Below are positions 42,840-55,559 of a stretch of 64,000 nucleotides of DNA, one piece after another. Positions within the stretch are counted from its first letter, which is position 1. Each line of letters begins with the position of its first letter. This DNA comes from Onthophagus taurus (Eukaryota > Arthropoda > Insecta > Coleoptera > Scarabaeidae), in NCBI RefSeq assembly GCF_036711975.1, contig NC_091975.1:4714501-4778500 (forward strand), given 5' to 3'. The position numbers and the translations under genes are program-made. The notes under the pieces are model-generated. The model worked only from the letters and a program-made list of their open reading frames with translations. It searched no databases and was not told where the DNA came from.

Positions 42840-45280
42840 TATGAAATGGAATGGAGTGGAATGGAAAGGAAAGGCAAAGCCCTCTTAAAAAGAATAAAAA
42901 ATATAAATAAAAACCAGTTTTGCTAAGAACGAACCGGCCATTGTCCGTACGTTCCTCTTTTTCGGCCATTGTACCGTTAGCGCGGAGTGCCTCGCGGGTT
43001 CTTTATCTTTTTACGCGACGAGAAGAACTTCTCTTTCTCTTCGGTCGTCTCTCTTTCGTTGTTCCGTTCACCTTTTCGGATACACGATTTAATCTGGGTT
43101 AAACTAAAACGACCTTCAATTTATTTTTATCAATTTCCAGCAAGTTCATTTAAAATTTTTGTAAAAAAGACCTTCGCAATCTTAACATTCCGGACAATCC
43201 CTCTTTCGACATTCCAAAGATGAAGAAGTAGGAAAAATGTTTAAAATATTCTCGTTAATTTGAATTTCCTCGAGTTTAATTTCCGGTTCTTTTCTTCTTC
43301 CTGGTTTGCTGTCGTTCCCCCATGAACGTAAATAATCCCTTTAACAACAGACGCGGACTCCGGAACGCACCTGTCTTCAACAGCAGGTGTACAAACGTCA
43401 ACCGACGACGACGAAGGAAGAAGTGTATACTCTCGTTCTAATCCTTCTCCTCGTAAAGAGTTAAAGTGTTCATTCAATACTCTTGAGAAGAGGAGACTTC
43501 TCTGGGGTCTCTTTTGCGAAGGGTTCAATGCACTACATATAATCCTGGCGCCGAGTTCTTCTAATTTATGATACGAAAAGAATCGTTTTCTTGTATTTAT
43601 TTTTTTCTCCCATATTTCTCATTTAATATTAAACCTAAGTCTTTATAGGTTTCTGCTTAGGGATTGTTACATACTACGCGTGAGTTAGAGTTTTTTTTAT
43701 TATAATAATATAAATATTATATGTGGGTTATGGTTAGTAGACTAAACAAATAGTTACTAACTGATAAAGCATTCTTAGAGCTAACGTATTAGTCTTGCAA
43801 TTCTACACGTTGACCCGTATCTTGTTTTTTAAATAGTCACTTTTTAATGCATTTAACAATTGATTTACTGAATTATTTTGTTTACAATTAGCCCAGAATT
43901 ATTTGGATACCACTACAATAAGAGCCACAATTTCTTTCTTCAGTTGTCCAGTTGTTGAATCTCATGTCAAGTCATCTAGACACTAATACAACTTTAGTAG
44001 AGTATGCAGTCATGATGTATCTCCATCTCATAAAGTCGTGCAGGAAAAAAAAGGTATTGTTGCCCAAGTAAGTGGGAGGAATCATCACTCTAGAACATTT
44101 GATCATCTAACTTGACTTGATAGAATCACAATTGGATCTGCAAATATTTGGAATACGCAATTACTGATTTTTTTTTGAAGTTTCCAGCATGGACAAAATA
44201 ATTTCAATTTTGTTTGAGAGCTGCATAATCAGCTTTTTGTTGTTACGACCTGTCCGTGAGTGTTGTTATACTACAAACTTAATTACTTTTGATTGAACGC
44301 AAATACATTATCCCTAAAGTTATTGGTTATGCAGAGCCTCCTTTGTGTAGATGATCTTCTGCAAACGACGCATATGCAGTAATAGAGCACATTTGATTCT
44401 TTTTATCGGACTCAAGTTTTGGCTTCTTAGTACACTCTAAAACAGAACATTAATTACCAATTCTGCCAAATCCCCTGCTAGTTTTATTTCCTTAATCTTT
44501 TCAATTCTCTGAGAGAAATAAACTTCTTTAACTTCACTTACAGAAAGTATTAATTCAGAATATGGATTTATACAGCGCTTTTCTTCTTCATTCTTCCCAT
44601 CAAAATTAATCGAAATGAGTAACAGCTGAACCAAACTAAAAGAATTCAACAAGAATCAATTAAATCGCATAACCACAACTGGCACGGTATCTATTAAGTT
44701 TTTTTATTAAAATAAGAAAGGATTGAAGAAAGAACGGATTATTAATAGACAGAAAAAATAAAACAAGTTTGAAGTTTTGGAAACAGAATTGAGGTTAGAA
44801 ACGATTGTTAAAGTGACCTTGAATTTATTATCTACGTGGAATAAACATAATCTTTTTGTATGCGATAATATTTTTATTTATAAACATTTTAAATTGATGG
44901 CTATAAGTTATCAGATAGAGTTATAGATTTATTTACAGTTAGAACTTGCTTTCACCGTTTGGTCCGGATTTTAAAGTTCAAAATGAGACGGGCGAAAGTG
45001 TCTCCAATGAAATATAAGCGGTTTTAAATTAATACTTACACTTTAACGGGTGTTTCGAATACACTTTCTATTAGATGAATTTTAATTTTACTAAGTTATA
45101 TCTAATTTTTGTCTTTTCAATTGATTTATTAAATTAATAATGGTTAGATTTCTATAAAATATGTGCAAAATGACATTTACATTTTTTATTTTGAGTCAAA
45201 TCCATTAGATGGCGCAACTAAAACTGATTATTGTTTTTTCTATTTAATTATATTAATGCTTCTTTTCCTTTTATTTTTAG

Positions 45281-47882
45281 GTGTTTATTTCCGCTTGACG
45301 AAAAAGTAGCTTCAAGAGGCCTTCTTTTCAACTAAAAACCTTACGAAACAAGAAACAATTTAATAAAGACTTAATCAAAAAGAGAATCGGTGCAATATTT
45401 ACGTATTGGTTAATTTTTGTTATTATCTCATACAAGAAAATAAGAATTAGTTGACAACCGATCAATTCGGATTCGTTCTTTAGTTACAAATACAAAATAG
45501 AATTTTAATTTAAAAAATGGAACGGGAATCAAATCCCATGCAGGCATTGTGCAGGTCAGGGTGTGGATTTTATGGCAGCCCAGCTACTGATGGGTTATGT
45601 TCATTATGTTATAAAGTAAGTTAATAAAAAAAATAACGATAAATAAACGGAGAAAAGTAAAGTGTTTTTGTCTAATTTGTTTTTTATTGTTGGTTATTAT
45701 TAATAATTTAAGATTTGGTTTGAATTGGATTCCAGGAGGCACTCAAAAAGAAACAACAACCGCCAGTTTCAGCTCCAAGTCCTGTTTCTTCAGTCAACAA
45801 CGCCCAATCGTTATCCAGCCTTATGGAAACGACGACGGCACAACCTACAGTACCCTGCCTACAGACCTCAATTTCAGTTAGTAGCACGCCAACGTCATCA
45901 GATTCATCTAACGATGATGTAAGTATACAAAAAAAACCAACATGATTAAAACAGAACAAAACAACTTTAAAATCGATAAATTTTAATCAAATTTTCATAT
46001 TGTTACATAACCTAACTCATATTTTGAACGTCTATATTATTAATTTTTTTGGGTTGGTAGTATTGACAAATAATTATTTCATTGTTTGTTAAAAAAGAAT
46101 CAAGGGTGTAACAATTATGATTTGATTTGAATGATGTTGTCATTCAAAAATGACAGTTTCGGAGCCGGTCCCGAGCAAATTCCCAGAGTATGTCACAGAG
46201 CCGCATACCGATTGACGATCAGAAATGTGATAATAAAAAGGAAGATCCGTCGTCGTCCGTCGAAAATGCAGAAAAACGCGGTTTGAAACGGCGCCGCGAA
46301 GAAAACGACGACGACGACGAACGAAATGAAAACGAAGAAAAAATCGACGCGAAAAAATTTGTTGGTGACGACGATTGCGATGACGATGACGATTACGACG
46401 AAGACGAAAACTATGATAATGTTGTTAATGAAAAAGATGTTTTTAACAAGCACATTTTTAACGAAAATGTTGGTGCGTTTTAAAGTTTTTTTTTTGTGTT
46501 TGAAGAGAATTTTTGATTACAGACGATAGAAGATGGTGCCGCTTCGGGCGTAGCAACCAGTTTGGATGCTACGGGTGGTAATAGTTCCGATAATGGAGAT
46601 AAAGACGGCGATAAGGATGCTAAGAAAAAGAAAAATCGATGTGCTACCTGTCGTAAGAAGGTTGGCCTTACAGGTAAATATAACTCTTTTACTATTTAGA
46701 ATCGTTTAGAATTAATCAAAATTTCAAATACAGTATGCAAAATCCAACTTTTGCTTGAAATCGTAAAAAGATAGGTGAAGTTAATAAGGCACTACGAAAT
46801 GTAAATCGATCGAACCTTTCAAGAAGAAATTTACGAGATTTTATCTTTCAACAGGACAGTGTACAACTGTTCATCAAAACACCATCACAAAGCCCAGATC
46901 TTAGTCCTATTATCAATATTTAAGAAGAAATTGAAAGACAGAATGGACTAAATACCACCTCAGTTAATCACTAAACTAGCGGAATCGATGCTGAATTGTC
47001 TAAATGCTGCTGTTAAGCAAATAGACATTCAGCAAAGTATTAGTGTTATTCCAAATGTATAATTTTCTTAGTTATTATTAAAGTTTGTGCTGTTTTTGCT
47101 GTCAACTGTGATTAAAATGTCCTTTACCGTTCGGTTGTCGAACTGTATGGATAACCAAGACATCCAGTTTTGCTTTTACTCTTCTAAGTGAAATAAATCA
47201 TCAAAAATATTTGAAATTCTTGACCATTCTTGGGTAATTTGTGATTTTCTAATATTTTGCAGGGCGTTCAAATACGGATTTTGCATACTGTATGTGATTT
47301 TGAATCAATTTATGGTCATTTTCATCATCTTTGATATGATTTCATCAAATAAACTTAGGTCTTCTAATGCTTTTTCGTCCTGATGGTGATTTGTCCCTTG
47401 TTATTTTCACAATTCGATTTTCTGTCATTCGATGTGCTCATTCCATTTCTTCTTTCTGTCCAATACTCAAGCATTGATGTTGTGCATCCTGCAAGTCTGT
47501 CTGATGTTGTCTCACTTCTTTCTCTGTCCATCAATGTTTTCCCAACTATTCTACGCAGTATTTTCAGTTTTGTATTTTCTAGCATTCTTTTTGTTTTGGA
47601 TGTTTCTGGTCGAGTCTCTGCTAGAGATCATCCTCGTTTTCCACGACCAGAGTTGCTTTTATAGCTAAAATTTTGACATAATTAAATTTATTAATTTAAC
47701 CTAACTTTTGAATTAATTTATTTTATTTTATAGGTTTTGAATGTCGTTGTGGAGGATTGTTTTGTGCAGTGCATCGATACAGCGACAAGCACGACTGTTC
47801 GTTCAACTATCGGGAAATGGGTGCACAAGAGATTAGACGTAACAACCCAGTGGTGGTGGGTGAGAAAATTCAGAAAATATGA
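45281..47882 (+). CDS. ZFAND5/6: A20/AN1 zinc-finger protein (ZFAND5/ZFAND6-like)
   Basis: Coding exons 45517-45615, 45736-45918, 46523-46673 and 47734-47882 join in frame to 193 codons; the ATG exon begins with 5' UTR after an acceptor at 45280. The N-terminus has an A20 finger ([20 protein letters not shown], then CYK). A Ser/Thr/Asp-rich linker follows, then [20 protein letters not shown] and the AN1 finger ([20 protein letters not shown]) with the closing [12 protein letters not shown]. Such proteins bind ubiquitin through A20 and help deliver substrates to the proteasome under stress. Length matches human ZFAND6 (208). A possible extra exon lies at 46187-46465. The last intron holds a Tc1-like element and a LINE end. 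Long AT-rich 3' UTR follows. Confidence 0.96.
46187..46465 (+). other. Candidate acidic cassette exon of the A20/AN1 gene
   Basis: After a CCCAG acceptor the frame is open from AGT ATG TCA onward and would continue the phase of the preceding exon. It encodes [20 protein letters not shown], a basic [10 protein letters not shown] patch and a long Asp/Glu-rich run. A GTTGGT donor after AACGAAAAT would restore phase 0 to the next exon; the nearby GTGCGT donor would not. The upstream pyrimidine tract is weak. The block is GC-richer than neighbouring intron and open for 97 codons, which supports coding use. It may be an alternatively included linker. Confidence 0.5.
46731..47290 (+). mobile_element. 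Degenerate Tc1-like element with intact ends
   Basis: Terminal inverted repeats CAGTATGCAAAATCC and GGATTTTGCATACTG are perfect over 15 bases and flanked by TA on both sides, the Tc1/mariner target duplication. Inside, the plus strand reads, with stops, FQQDSVQLF and [10 protein letters not shown], matching the Tc1 transposase C-terminal QQDN and SPDLNPIE words. At 560 bp it lacks most of the transposase and is non-autonomous. It sits in the last intron of the A20/AN1 gene. Confidence 0.9.
47363..47655 (-). mobile_element. RTE-like LINE 3' fragment
   Basis: The minus strand reads [20 protein letters not shown], then [12 protein letters not shown] and [12 protein letters not shown] with shifts. 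This is the ILRRI.GKT..DR...WNEHI pattern found at the C-terminus of many insect RTE-type LINE proteins. The fragment is broken and lies next to the Tc1-like element. Confidence 0.75.
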
Positions 47883-50380
47883 AGCCCGCCACTGCGAAAG
47901 TGCCATCATCATCCTCCCGCAGAGTGACCTGAATAAAATAATATAAAAAAAAATAATAACCCCTTAACCTTTTTAAAAATATTACCGTTTTAAAAACGCA
48001 AAACCAACAAAATAAAAACAAACAAAAAAAATAAAACGATGATAATAATAATGAATTAAAACAAACAAACAAAAAAACTATTATGATAAATAAAAAGTAC
48101 GATTTAAGAGATTAATAATTCGCCAAAACAGAAAAAACCGAGTAAATATTTAGATTAATATCTGATTTGCTGGAATACAAAGAGATTTAATATGACGACT
48201 TAATAAAATAATGAAAATCGGTTTTTCTAGATAAATAAATAAAGATTGAAACAGAAAAAAATCGGAATAAAATAGTGGGACGCTCTCGACGGTGCGCTGC
48301 TGCTGATGCTGTGGGTGTGTGAAAAAATCTACATTATTATTATTATTATTATTTCTTTTCTTTTTTTTTCGTTTTCTTGATGATAATATATACATACACA
48401 TATACATATTCGTTCAATGATACGGTTTATTAATTAGTGTGTAATAAGAGACGCTACGCGAAAACTACTAAAAAGAAAAAGTGTGTATAATCTTCCCCCT
48501 TCAAAAAATCTTTAATCAGAATCCTCATATAGATTATATATTTTGTTTCCCCTCTCCCCAACACTTCCTTTTCCAAGCTAAAAATGAATCCAGATAAAAC
48601 TTATAAGACATTGCAAAAGCGAAAAGGAAGGACTTTTTTGAGAGTGATTTATTAATAATGTGGTGTAGCTGCTGCTGTGTTGAAATGGAAAAGAAGTGTA
48701 TTTTGTTTTTAATATTTTTGTCATTTGCTCTTATTTGTGAGTGCTGATGAAAAGAATTAAAATATATTGTAGTGTCATTTCCACGCCATCTTTTGACATA
48801 TTTTAGTTAACATTTTAAACGTTACAAATTTAATACTGATTTTTAGAAATTTATTTGACATATCAAGTTATGAAATTAAATTAAATCTTTTTCATCAACA
48901 CTCAGTAATTATTATTACAATTATCATTTGTTGTGTACATAAAATAGCGTAAGAAAAGTTATTAAACAAAAAAAATGAGAATTAAGAGCTGGTTTCACTC
49001 TAATTTCAGCAACATTTAATTTTTAACCTTGTAAAACATTAAAATAAATGGTAATAATTTTTAATCAGCAAGCTGTGATACATGAAAATGAAAAAAAAAT
49101 AAAAAAAACAGCTTTATGGTTAAAATTGTTTTCTTTTTTCTTTTTTTTATTATTAAAATAACAAAACACAGTTTCGTTATTTGTTATTAGCATTGTAATT
49201 AATCGCTTCTTTTCAGCTGTCTCTTAATTGTTTTATTTTTAGTTTCATTAAATTTTTATCTTCTCTGTGATTGGAATTTTGAACGAGTTTTCACTAAGAT
49301 TGTTTCCGCTTTTACGTAAAATAAATTAAAACAATTAAATATACATTGTACATTCTCAGGTGTAATTTTTAGGAAAATCTTCAAAGATAAATAAAAAAAA
49401 AATTATAAAATCATGACGAATTGATTTTATAATTTTTCTATTAACGGATTTTCCGATTATTAACAAAAAAATTAAATCGAAATTTTTGCTGTTTATAGTT
49501 GTACATCATTTTAGAAATTCGAAACATTAAAAAATAAAAAAAGGGATTGTTTTTATTCACATAGAATTCGGTGTTTGTAGACTGAGCCAAAAGACACCTC
49601 AAAAAAATTTAATTTTAAAATAAAAACGGTCCTTTCCTGTTTTCTTTATAAAATAATTTTTTTGTGGTTGGGAAGCGTTGTTTTCTCGTTTAGTTTATTA
49701 TTATAAATCGCATATTTAGAATAATTGCCTTTATTTCTTCTTGTCTTACCTTTTTCCTCTCCCCCTCCGCCCTTAGTTTAATTATACACCCTTTTGCAAT
49801 ATGTATCTATATTATTTTTGCTCAAATTTTAACTATTAGTTACTTTCAACTTGTTATATTAGTACCACTTATTCTAATTTATCCATATAAATATATTAAA
49901 TACGCTGACATTTTCTTTTTGATTTTTTAATTTTTAAACTAATCATAACCTCAAAAGGTACAAATCAATTTTTATAGGTTATGTTTAAATTACCTAAAAA
50001 TAAAATATTCGCCACATTAACTATAATTTATGTTTTATTAGGATATCCAAGTCCAACTAAAACCAAATTTAATTGAATTCATAAAGTTTTAAACAATAAT
50101 TACAACAAAATTAGTGCTAAAAATTATTATAACACAAAATTAGGTGGCGACATCTCTTGGTGTTTTTAATTTCTGGTTTGGGGTTGGCGAGCGTGTTTTA
50201 AAACAATTGTCGCCATTACACCATTGTTGTTACTAGCTACGTTTGAATAATTTTAGTAATATTTAATGTAAATTAATATGTTTTTGAAGTGAATTTATGG
50301 TATTTAATAGTGTAAAGTGAAGTTGATAAACTAGGATTTTTTGGTTAGTGTTTCATACTACCAAAAATTTAAATTAAATC
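47883..50380. other. A20/AN1 3' UTR and spacer
   Basis: Long AT-rich 3' UTR-like sequence with many AATAAA words, then an intergenic spacer. GGTTATGTT occurs at 49978-49986. No conserved ORF or repeat was recognised. Confidence 0.5.
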
Positions 50381-50604
50381 ATTTCTTACACCAACTTCAG
50401 CCACCAATTAAAGCAAACGTGTAAGTACAAATTTTGAATCATATTTCTATTTAAATTTGTTAAATTATTTGAAAATATCTTTGTTTGTAAATAACTTGCT
50501 TGGTTGCTTAGCAACGTAAATTTTTTTGCGTATATCTAACCTCAAAAAGTAGCGTTTACGAATTAACTTTCTGCACTTAACTTTAGTATTTAATTATTTA
50601 ATAG

Positions 50605-50694
50605 GTCACCACCACCAACTCTTCCCAAAGGGGGATCAGCCCTACATTGACAACCGAAAGATCCATGCAATTAAGAGAAAAGAAAAGTAAACAG
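50605..50694 (+). other. Candidate 90-bp exon with an in-frame ATG
   Basis: Acceptor TTTAATAG precedes and donor ACAG/gtaggt follows. The 30 codons are open and include MQLREKKSKQ at the end. An upstream exon ending at 50420 (AAACGT/gtaagt) is likely its 5' partner. It ends in phase 0, as would be needed to join the ciboulot ATG exon at 58310 or an unknown exon elsewhere. SPOUT1 and Rpe would then be nested in its intron. Confidence 0.4.
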
Positions 50695-51246
50695 GTAGGT
50701 GGGTTAAATTAAATATATTTGTTTTATACGTACATACATAAATTCGATAAGTACCGAATTAAATCTTGATAAATCGTAAAATAGATTAACGGGCGTTGAG
50801 AACCCTAACCTCACTAAATCCCTAGAGATCCTAATCAGCTGATCGCTGCCAACCTAATAATTACTACACAAAAAAATTAAAAACCCCCATGTTATTTATA
50901 TTAATTTTTTTCTTAAACCACGGTTTATCAACATTAACATCTCAATAAAGTCTTCGCGCACATTCAATTTTCCTTGGAATGAAAATATTATTGAGATTGA
51001 TTAAAGAATACAAGAATTTTGAACTGTGACATTATTTTCTGTATTCAAGGTTTTTGCTATTTATAAATAAATAAATACGCAAATTATACACGCAAACAAA
51101 AACAATTTTGTTTAATAATTCTTGATGCATCTTTGAATTCTGTTACTAATAGTTGGATATTTTTCATAACTTATGCAACCCAAATTGCAATTTCAAACTT
51201 TTGAGGTTATGTAAAAGAATATAACCTCAAAATTAAAAAAAAAGTC

Positions 51247-52433
51247 ATGGCACCTATAAACGCTGAAAAACGTAGTTTAAAAGAAATAAAGGCCCACAAA
51301 GCGGAGAAAAAGAAATGGAAAGAGCAAAATCTAATTAAAAAATACGAAAAACAACAATTAAAAGAACAAATAAAATCATCAAAACAAAACGATGTTATTG
51401 AATCGGTTTCGAAAGAACTTCCAACCATAAGTATAGCGATTCCTGGTTCGATTTTGGAAAATGCGCAATCACTTGAACTTCGAACGTATCTTGCGGGACA
51501 AATAGCCCGGGCTGCTTGCGTTTTTCAAGTGGACGAAGTTGTTGTTTTTGATGACTATGGTGATGAAGTTGGAGCTAAAAAGTCAACAATAGAAGATTCC
51601 GATGGTGTACTTAAAACAACACGAAAATGTTGTGCTCAATTAGGAAGGATATTACAATACTTGGAATGTCCTCAATATTTAAGAAAATTCTTCTTTCCAA
51701 TTCATAAAGATTTACAATATGCGGGGGTTTTAAATCCCTTAGATGCACCTCATCATTTAAGACAAAATGATGTTTTCGAGTTCAGGTTAGATTTTTTCTC
51801 TAAATTAATTAGGTTATTTTAAATATTATTTTTAGAGAAGGAGTTGTAACAAATAAACCTGTTAAATCAGGTCGTGGTTCTCAAGTAAACATCGGTCTTT
51901 TACAAGATATCCACATTGATAAATTATTAACACCTGGAATACGATGTACAGTTAAACTTTTAAAACAAGATGGAAGTAAAAAATTAAAAGGTTTAATAGT
52001 TCCCCCAAAAACTCCTAAAATAGAAACCGGTGTTTATTGGGGGTACGAAGTTCGATTAGCTAATTCTTTATCCCAAGTACTTTCACAATGTCCATATAAA
52101 GAAGGTTATGATTTAACAATAGGAACATCAGATAAAGGAACATCAATAGATGAATTTGAATCATCAAAGTACAAACATGCTTTAATCGTTTTTGGTGGTT
52201 TAAATGGTTTGGAAGCCGCTTTAGAAAACGATAACGTTCTTAACATTGACGATCCAAGTTTATTATTTGATCATTACTTGAATACAATTCCAAATCAAGG
52301 ATCAAGAACGATTCGTACCGAAGAGGCCGTTTTAATTACTTTGACATCGCTAAGAACGAAATTAAATTTAAATATAGATGGTCGAAAAAAATTGGGTGAT
52401 AAAAATATAAAAGATTTAAGTAGGTTTGATTAA
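51247..52433 (+). CDS. SPOUT1: SPOUT-domain methyltransferase (C9orf114/SPOUT1 homologue)
   Basis: Two exons (51247-51785 and 51836-52433) join in frame to 378 codons, close to human SPOUT1 (376). The N-terminal 50 residues are a Lys-rich helix (AHKAEKKKWKEQNLIKKYEK). The SPOUT core contains ISIAIPGSILENAQ, RTYLAGQIARAACVFQVDEV, YLECPQYLRKFFFP and a trefoil-knot end with ALIVFGGLNGLEAAL and IRTEEAVLITL. An OB-like insertion (RGSQVNIGLL to TPKIETGVYWGYEVRLA) lies in the middle. Members methylate RNA; the human protein has been linked to rRNA/miRNA methylation and to spindle-associated roles. The first ATG follows AAAAAAAAGTC. Upstream, an inverted GAGGTTATGT/ATATAACCTC pair marks the likely promoter. 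Confidence 0.95.
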
Positions 52434-52912
52434 TTATCTCAATCACCTCTTTCCTGTTGTATAATTTTATTTTTCATCTAAAACTACATAAATTCGTTTT
52501 AACAATTGTTTTAAAACTTAACAAATGGAAGAAGTCTTCATTCTCTTTAATGAGGTATAACTTGGAAATTAAATTTTAATTCTAATAAAAATAACGTTTG
52601 AAACGATAAATGAAGAAAGAAAATTGTTAAAAACGATTAAATGCGTTATTAATACATGGTATTTACATATTATTTCGAGTACATTGTATTTATTTTTTGT
52701 TTCTTTCCTTTATAGTATGTTTTTTTGATTAATAATTGACGGTAAGAAAAAAAAGGAAAGTCATAATGTAGTAAAAAAAAGAAAAATTAAATTAATAAAA
52801 TAAGTAATAAATTTTTATCCTAAATATCAACAGTTCGTTTTCTTGTTTTCAACCTTTTTGTTATTTCTTTTAATCTTAGATGATAAAAAAATAGATATTT
52901 TTGTTAGTATTT
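52434..52912. other. Convergent 3' region between SPOUT1 and Rpe
   Basis: AT-rich sequence with several AATAAA and TTTATT words serving two converging genes. No additional gene is visible. Confidence 0.5.
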
Positions 52913-53763
52913 TTAAACATTGCACTTATGAATAGATCTTTCAACAGTTTCGCGCAATGTTGCGATTACAGATTTTTGGTCCGGAGCTCCAGTTACAGCT
53001 GTTCCTGATACAATCATATTAGCACCAGCCTAAAATGTATATTGATTATTAAAAATGATTTTATTTCCTACATTATTACCTCTGCACATGCATTAATTGT
53101 ATTTAAACCAACACCTCCATCAACTTCTATATCTAATAATGGATAATTTTGTCTCAACCACTGCACTTTAGGCATCATATCAGACATAAATTTTTGACCC
53201 CCAAATCCAGGTTCAACAGTCATCACCAAAATTAAATCTGCAGCATCGATGAATTGCCTAACAGCTTCGATGCCTGTTCCTGGCTTTAAAGCTAAACCAA
53301 CTTGCATTCCAGATTCTTTTATTTTTCTGCAGATTTTTAAAACATCATTTTGAACAGGTTCAACATGGAATGTATATAAATTAACACCAGCATCTGCCAT
53401 AGGTTCGATCCACTTTAACAACAAAAATTTGAATTATTATTAAAAATGGTCGATTAAAGTAAAACTTACTTGCTCTGGATTTGAAACCATCATATGCGTT
53501 TCAAAGAAAGTATTTTTTAACTTTTTTCTAAGACATTTAACAACCGGGTGCCCAAAAGTGAGGTTAGGTACAAAGTGGCCATCCATAACATCTAAATGTA
53601 GATAATCGGCGCCGTTATCCAATAAACGTTGACTTTCGGCGTATAATTGTGAAAGGTCCGAGTTTAAAATTGATGGACCTATTCTGCATTTTAAAGATCT
53701 ACACACACTCATACCTATTTCTTTAAGGGTGTATCGGGTGTATCTAGCTAACTTCATATACAT
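52913..53763 (-). CDS. Rpe: Ribulose-phosphate 3-epimerase
   Basis: Three exons join in phase 0: 53470-53763, 53080-53412 and 52913-53029. Starting at 53712 ([16 protein letters not shown]) gives 230 residues, matching the usual 228; the upstream ATG at 53763 would add 17 residues. The enzyme interconverts ribulose-5-phosphate and xylulose-5-phosphate in the pentose phosphate pathway. Metal-binding and catalytic words of the TIM barrel are present: [44 protein letters not shown] and [10 protein letters not shown]. Confidence 0.97.
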
Positions 53764-53829
53764 CCACTTCTAACTAACCAAATGTCAAACGAAAAGGTCA
53801 TAAACGCCCACGTGCGTTCAATGATCACA

Positions 53830-55000
53830 TTCGATTAATACTTTTATTTATAAATTTGTTAGGTTAAAAGGTTATATTTAGCGTTTTTTCATTATTTTTG
53901 GGTTAACTAAAATTTGGCAATTTAGGTTTTTGATTTAATTAAATAATTTTTCTTAAAAATGTTCCAGCGACATCTTTTATTTAATAGATACACTAAATTT
54001 TCTTGTTGCTTCATATTGTCAAATTAGGTGGCTATTAAAAGGATGTTGAAACATTCCAAGAAGGTACAAACTAGGATCTTCCCATTAGAGGATCTGGATA
54101 CACTCTACACATTAGATTGTATGGAGCTGGAATAGTTGACTTACCTGCTTAGCGAATTAATGGATTAATTTCAATTGAAAACCCTTGAAAAGGGTTGATA
54201 TGAACCTGCAAAAACACACACTACTTAAGATCGAGGAGCTGGAGAAGACCGAAAAACAGGAATTAACGGATAATCTAATTACATTATAACAACGAGGGAA
54301 TAGATCTTGAACATACACGTGAAATGGCAAAAGGTAAAACAAACCATAATCAAAATGGCGGAGGAGTCTGTGGAACGAAAACCGTTAATTATAATCAGAA
54401 ACGAACAAGTTGGTGGAACGACGCAGTAAAAGAAAAGGTACAGGAGAAGAAACGAGCAAACTAAAAAGCAAAGGCAGCTTCCTGGGAGAAATTTGGCAAA
54501 AAGATCGAAGAAGATGACACAGGTAATCAGAAACAATTCTGGAATACCATCAATAGATTCCAAAGAAAACAGATAAGGAACATCAAAGATCAAAACGCGA
54601 TCTAAAAACATCAAATAAAGAAATATGAAGGGCATGGAAAGAACAATACAGCGCAAAATTTAAGGAAGAGGAAAGGATACTTCTACAGATGAGAGGAGAT
54701 AAGCTGAAGAAAGAGATGTGGGAAATATATAAGCGCCATGATATTTTGTGCGCAAATTATCGTTCCATCTTTTGCTTTGACACTTCGTTTACCTAGCGAC
54801 GATTTATCACTGGCCCTTTTCACTAGTCTATCTTGTTCCATTCTTTCTTCCGTTTATGTGTCCAATTGTTAATACTTTCTATCGCATAGAGTTTTATCGG
54901 TGATTCTGCGAAGTATCTTCATTCTGTTGTTTCCAATATCCGTTTTGTCTTAGACATGTCAGGTCTAGTCAGCCGTATAGGTCATGATCGTGCTCTTATA
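53830..55000. mobile_element. Two RTE-like LINE fragments in opposite orientations
   Basis: On the plus strand about 54370-54720 reads TSWWNDAVKEKVQEKKRAN, SWEKFGKK and KQFWNTINRFQ, the WWN.EV...K and FW..IN words between endonuclease and RT. On the minus strand about 54745-54990 reads PDMSKTKRILETTE, MKILRRITDKTLCDR and VKRASDKSSLGKRS, the C-terminal tail. Stops and shifts interrupt both. They could be pieces of one rearranged element. Confidence 0.75.
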
Positions 55001-55009
55001 TGTATGTAT

Positions 55010-55050
55010 ATTGTGTAGTTCTAGTGACAGTGCAAGTGTAAAACTATAAT
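55010..55050. repeat. Partial dispersed palindromic repeat, copy F
   Basis: TAGTTCTAGTGACAGTGCAA followed by GTGTAAAACTA matches the arm sequence of the family without the hairpin. It abuts the LINE fragment, as in copy C. Confidence 0.55.
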
Positions 55051-55381
55051 ATATAAATAATATAAAATATATAAATATTATAAAAAAATATTTAGAACGT
55101 AGACTTTAAAACAACATATTTGTTTATTTAATGTGTCAACAAAAAATCCCATCGATGATTATCGATAACTTATCAATCGGATTAAAAAAAATTATAATTG
55201 AAAATATGTTTTAATACAAACAAAATGGTTCTATGTTCTATTTAATAGAACATAGAACCTATTTATTAGAACCTATTTCTATTTATTATAATAGAATCTA
55301 TTATAATAAATAAATGTTTAAAATAAATTTTTTTCAACATTGCACATATTGAAACAAAAGGTTTATTCGTTGATAAAGCAG

Positions 55382-55556
55382 CTCAATGAGTCACCGCGCC
55401 CCACCATCAACGTCCCGTACCCCGGAGTATGTCTTCAATGCGTACAGAACGACAACCCAACCATTGTAGATCCAGCCTCAGACGTGTAGAGACGTGGTTT
55501 CAAACAAAAGATCCTATTTTTTTAACTTTTTACCTCAACTATTAGATATTATAAAG
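55382..55556 (+). other. Candidate 5' UTR exon of ciboulot
   Basis: A GC-richer segment ends at a good donor (ATAAAG/gtgagt, 55556). It is the nearest upstream exon-like sequence to the ciboulot coding start at 58310 and has no long frame. The transcription start is not determined. Confidence 0.45.
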
Positions 55557-55559
55557 GTG

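Larger units (their letters stand above)
34000..45280 (+). other. Long gene-poor interval, probable 5' intron/UTR region of the A20/AN1 gene
   Basis: No conserved protein-coding exon is recognised across about 11 kb. Within it are exon-like segments with good splice sites (36462-36679, 42025-42124), GC-richer blocks that look like alternative promoters (37400-38100, 39700-40350, 40850-41050, 42160-43450), minisatellite arrays and one palindromic repeat copy. Short ORFs such as 35234-35455 and 44437-44652 have no family signal. About 43880-44420 may be decayed transposon, unidentified. Confidence 0.5.

Noticed and set aside
44437-44652. 71-codon minus ORF
   Set aside because: No domain recognised; possibly within decayed transposon sequence but I could not identify one.
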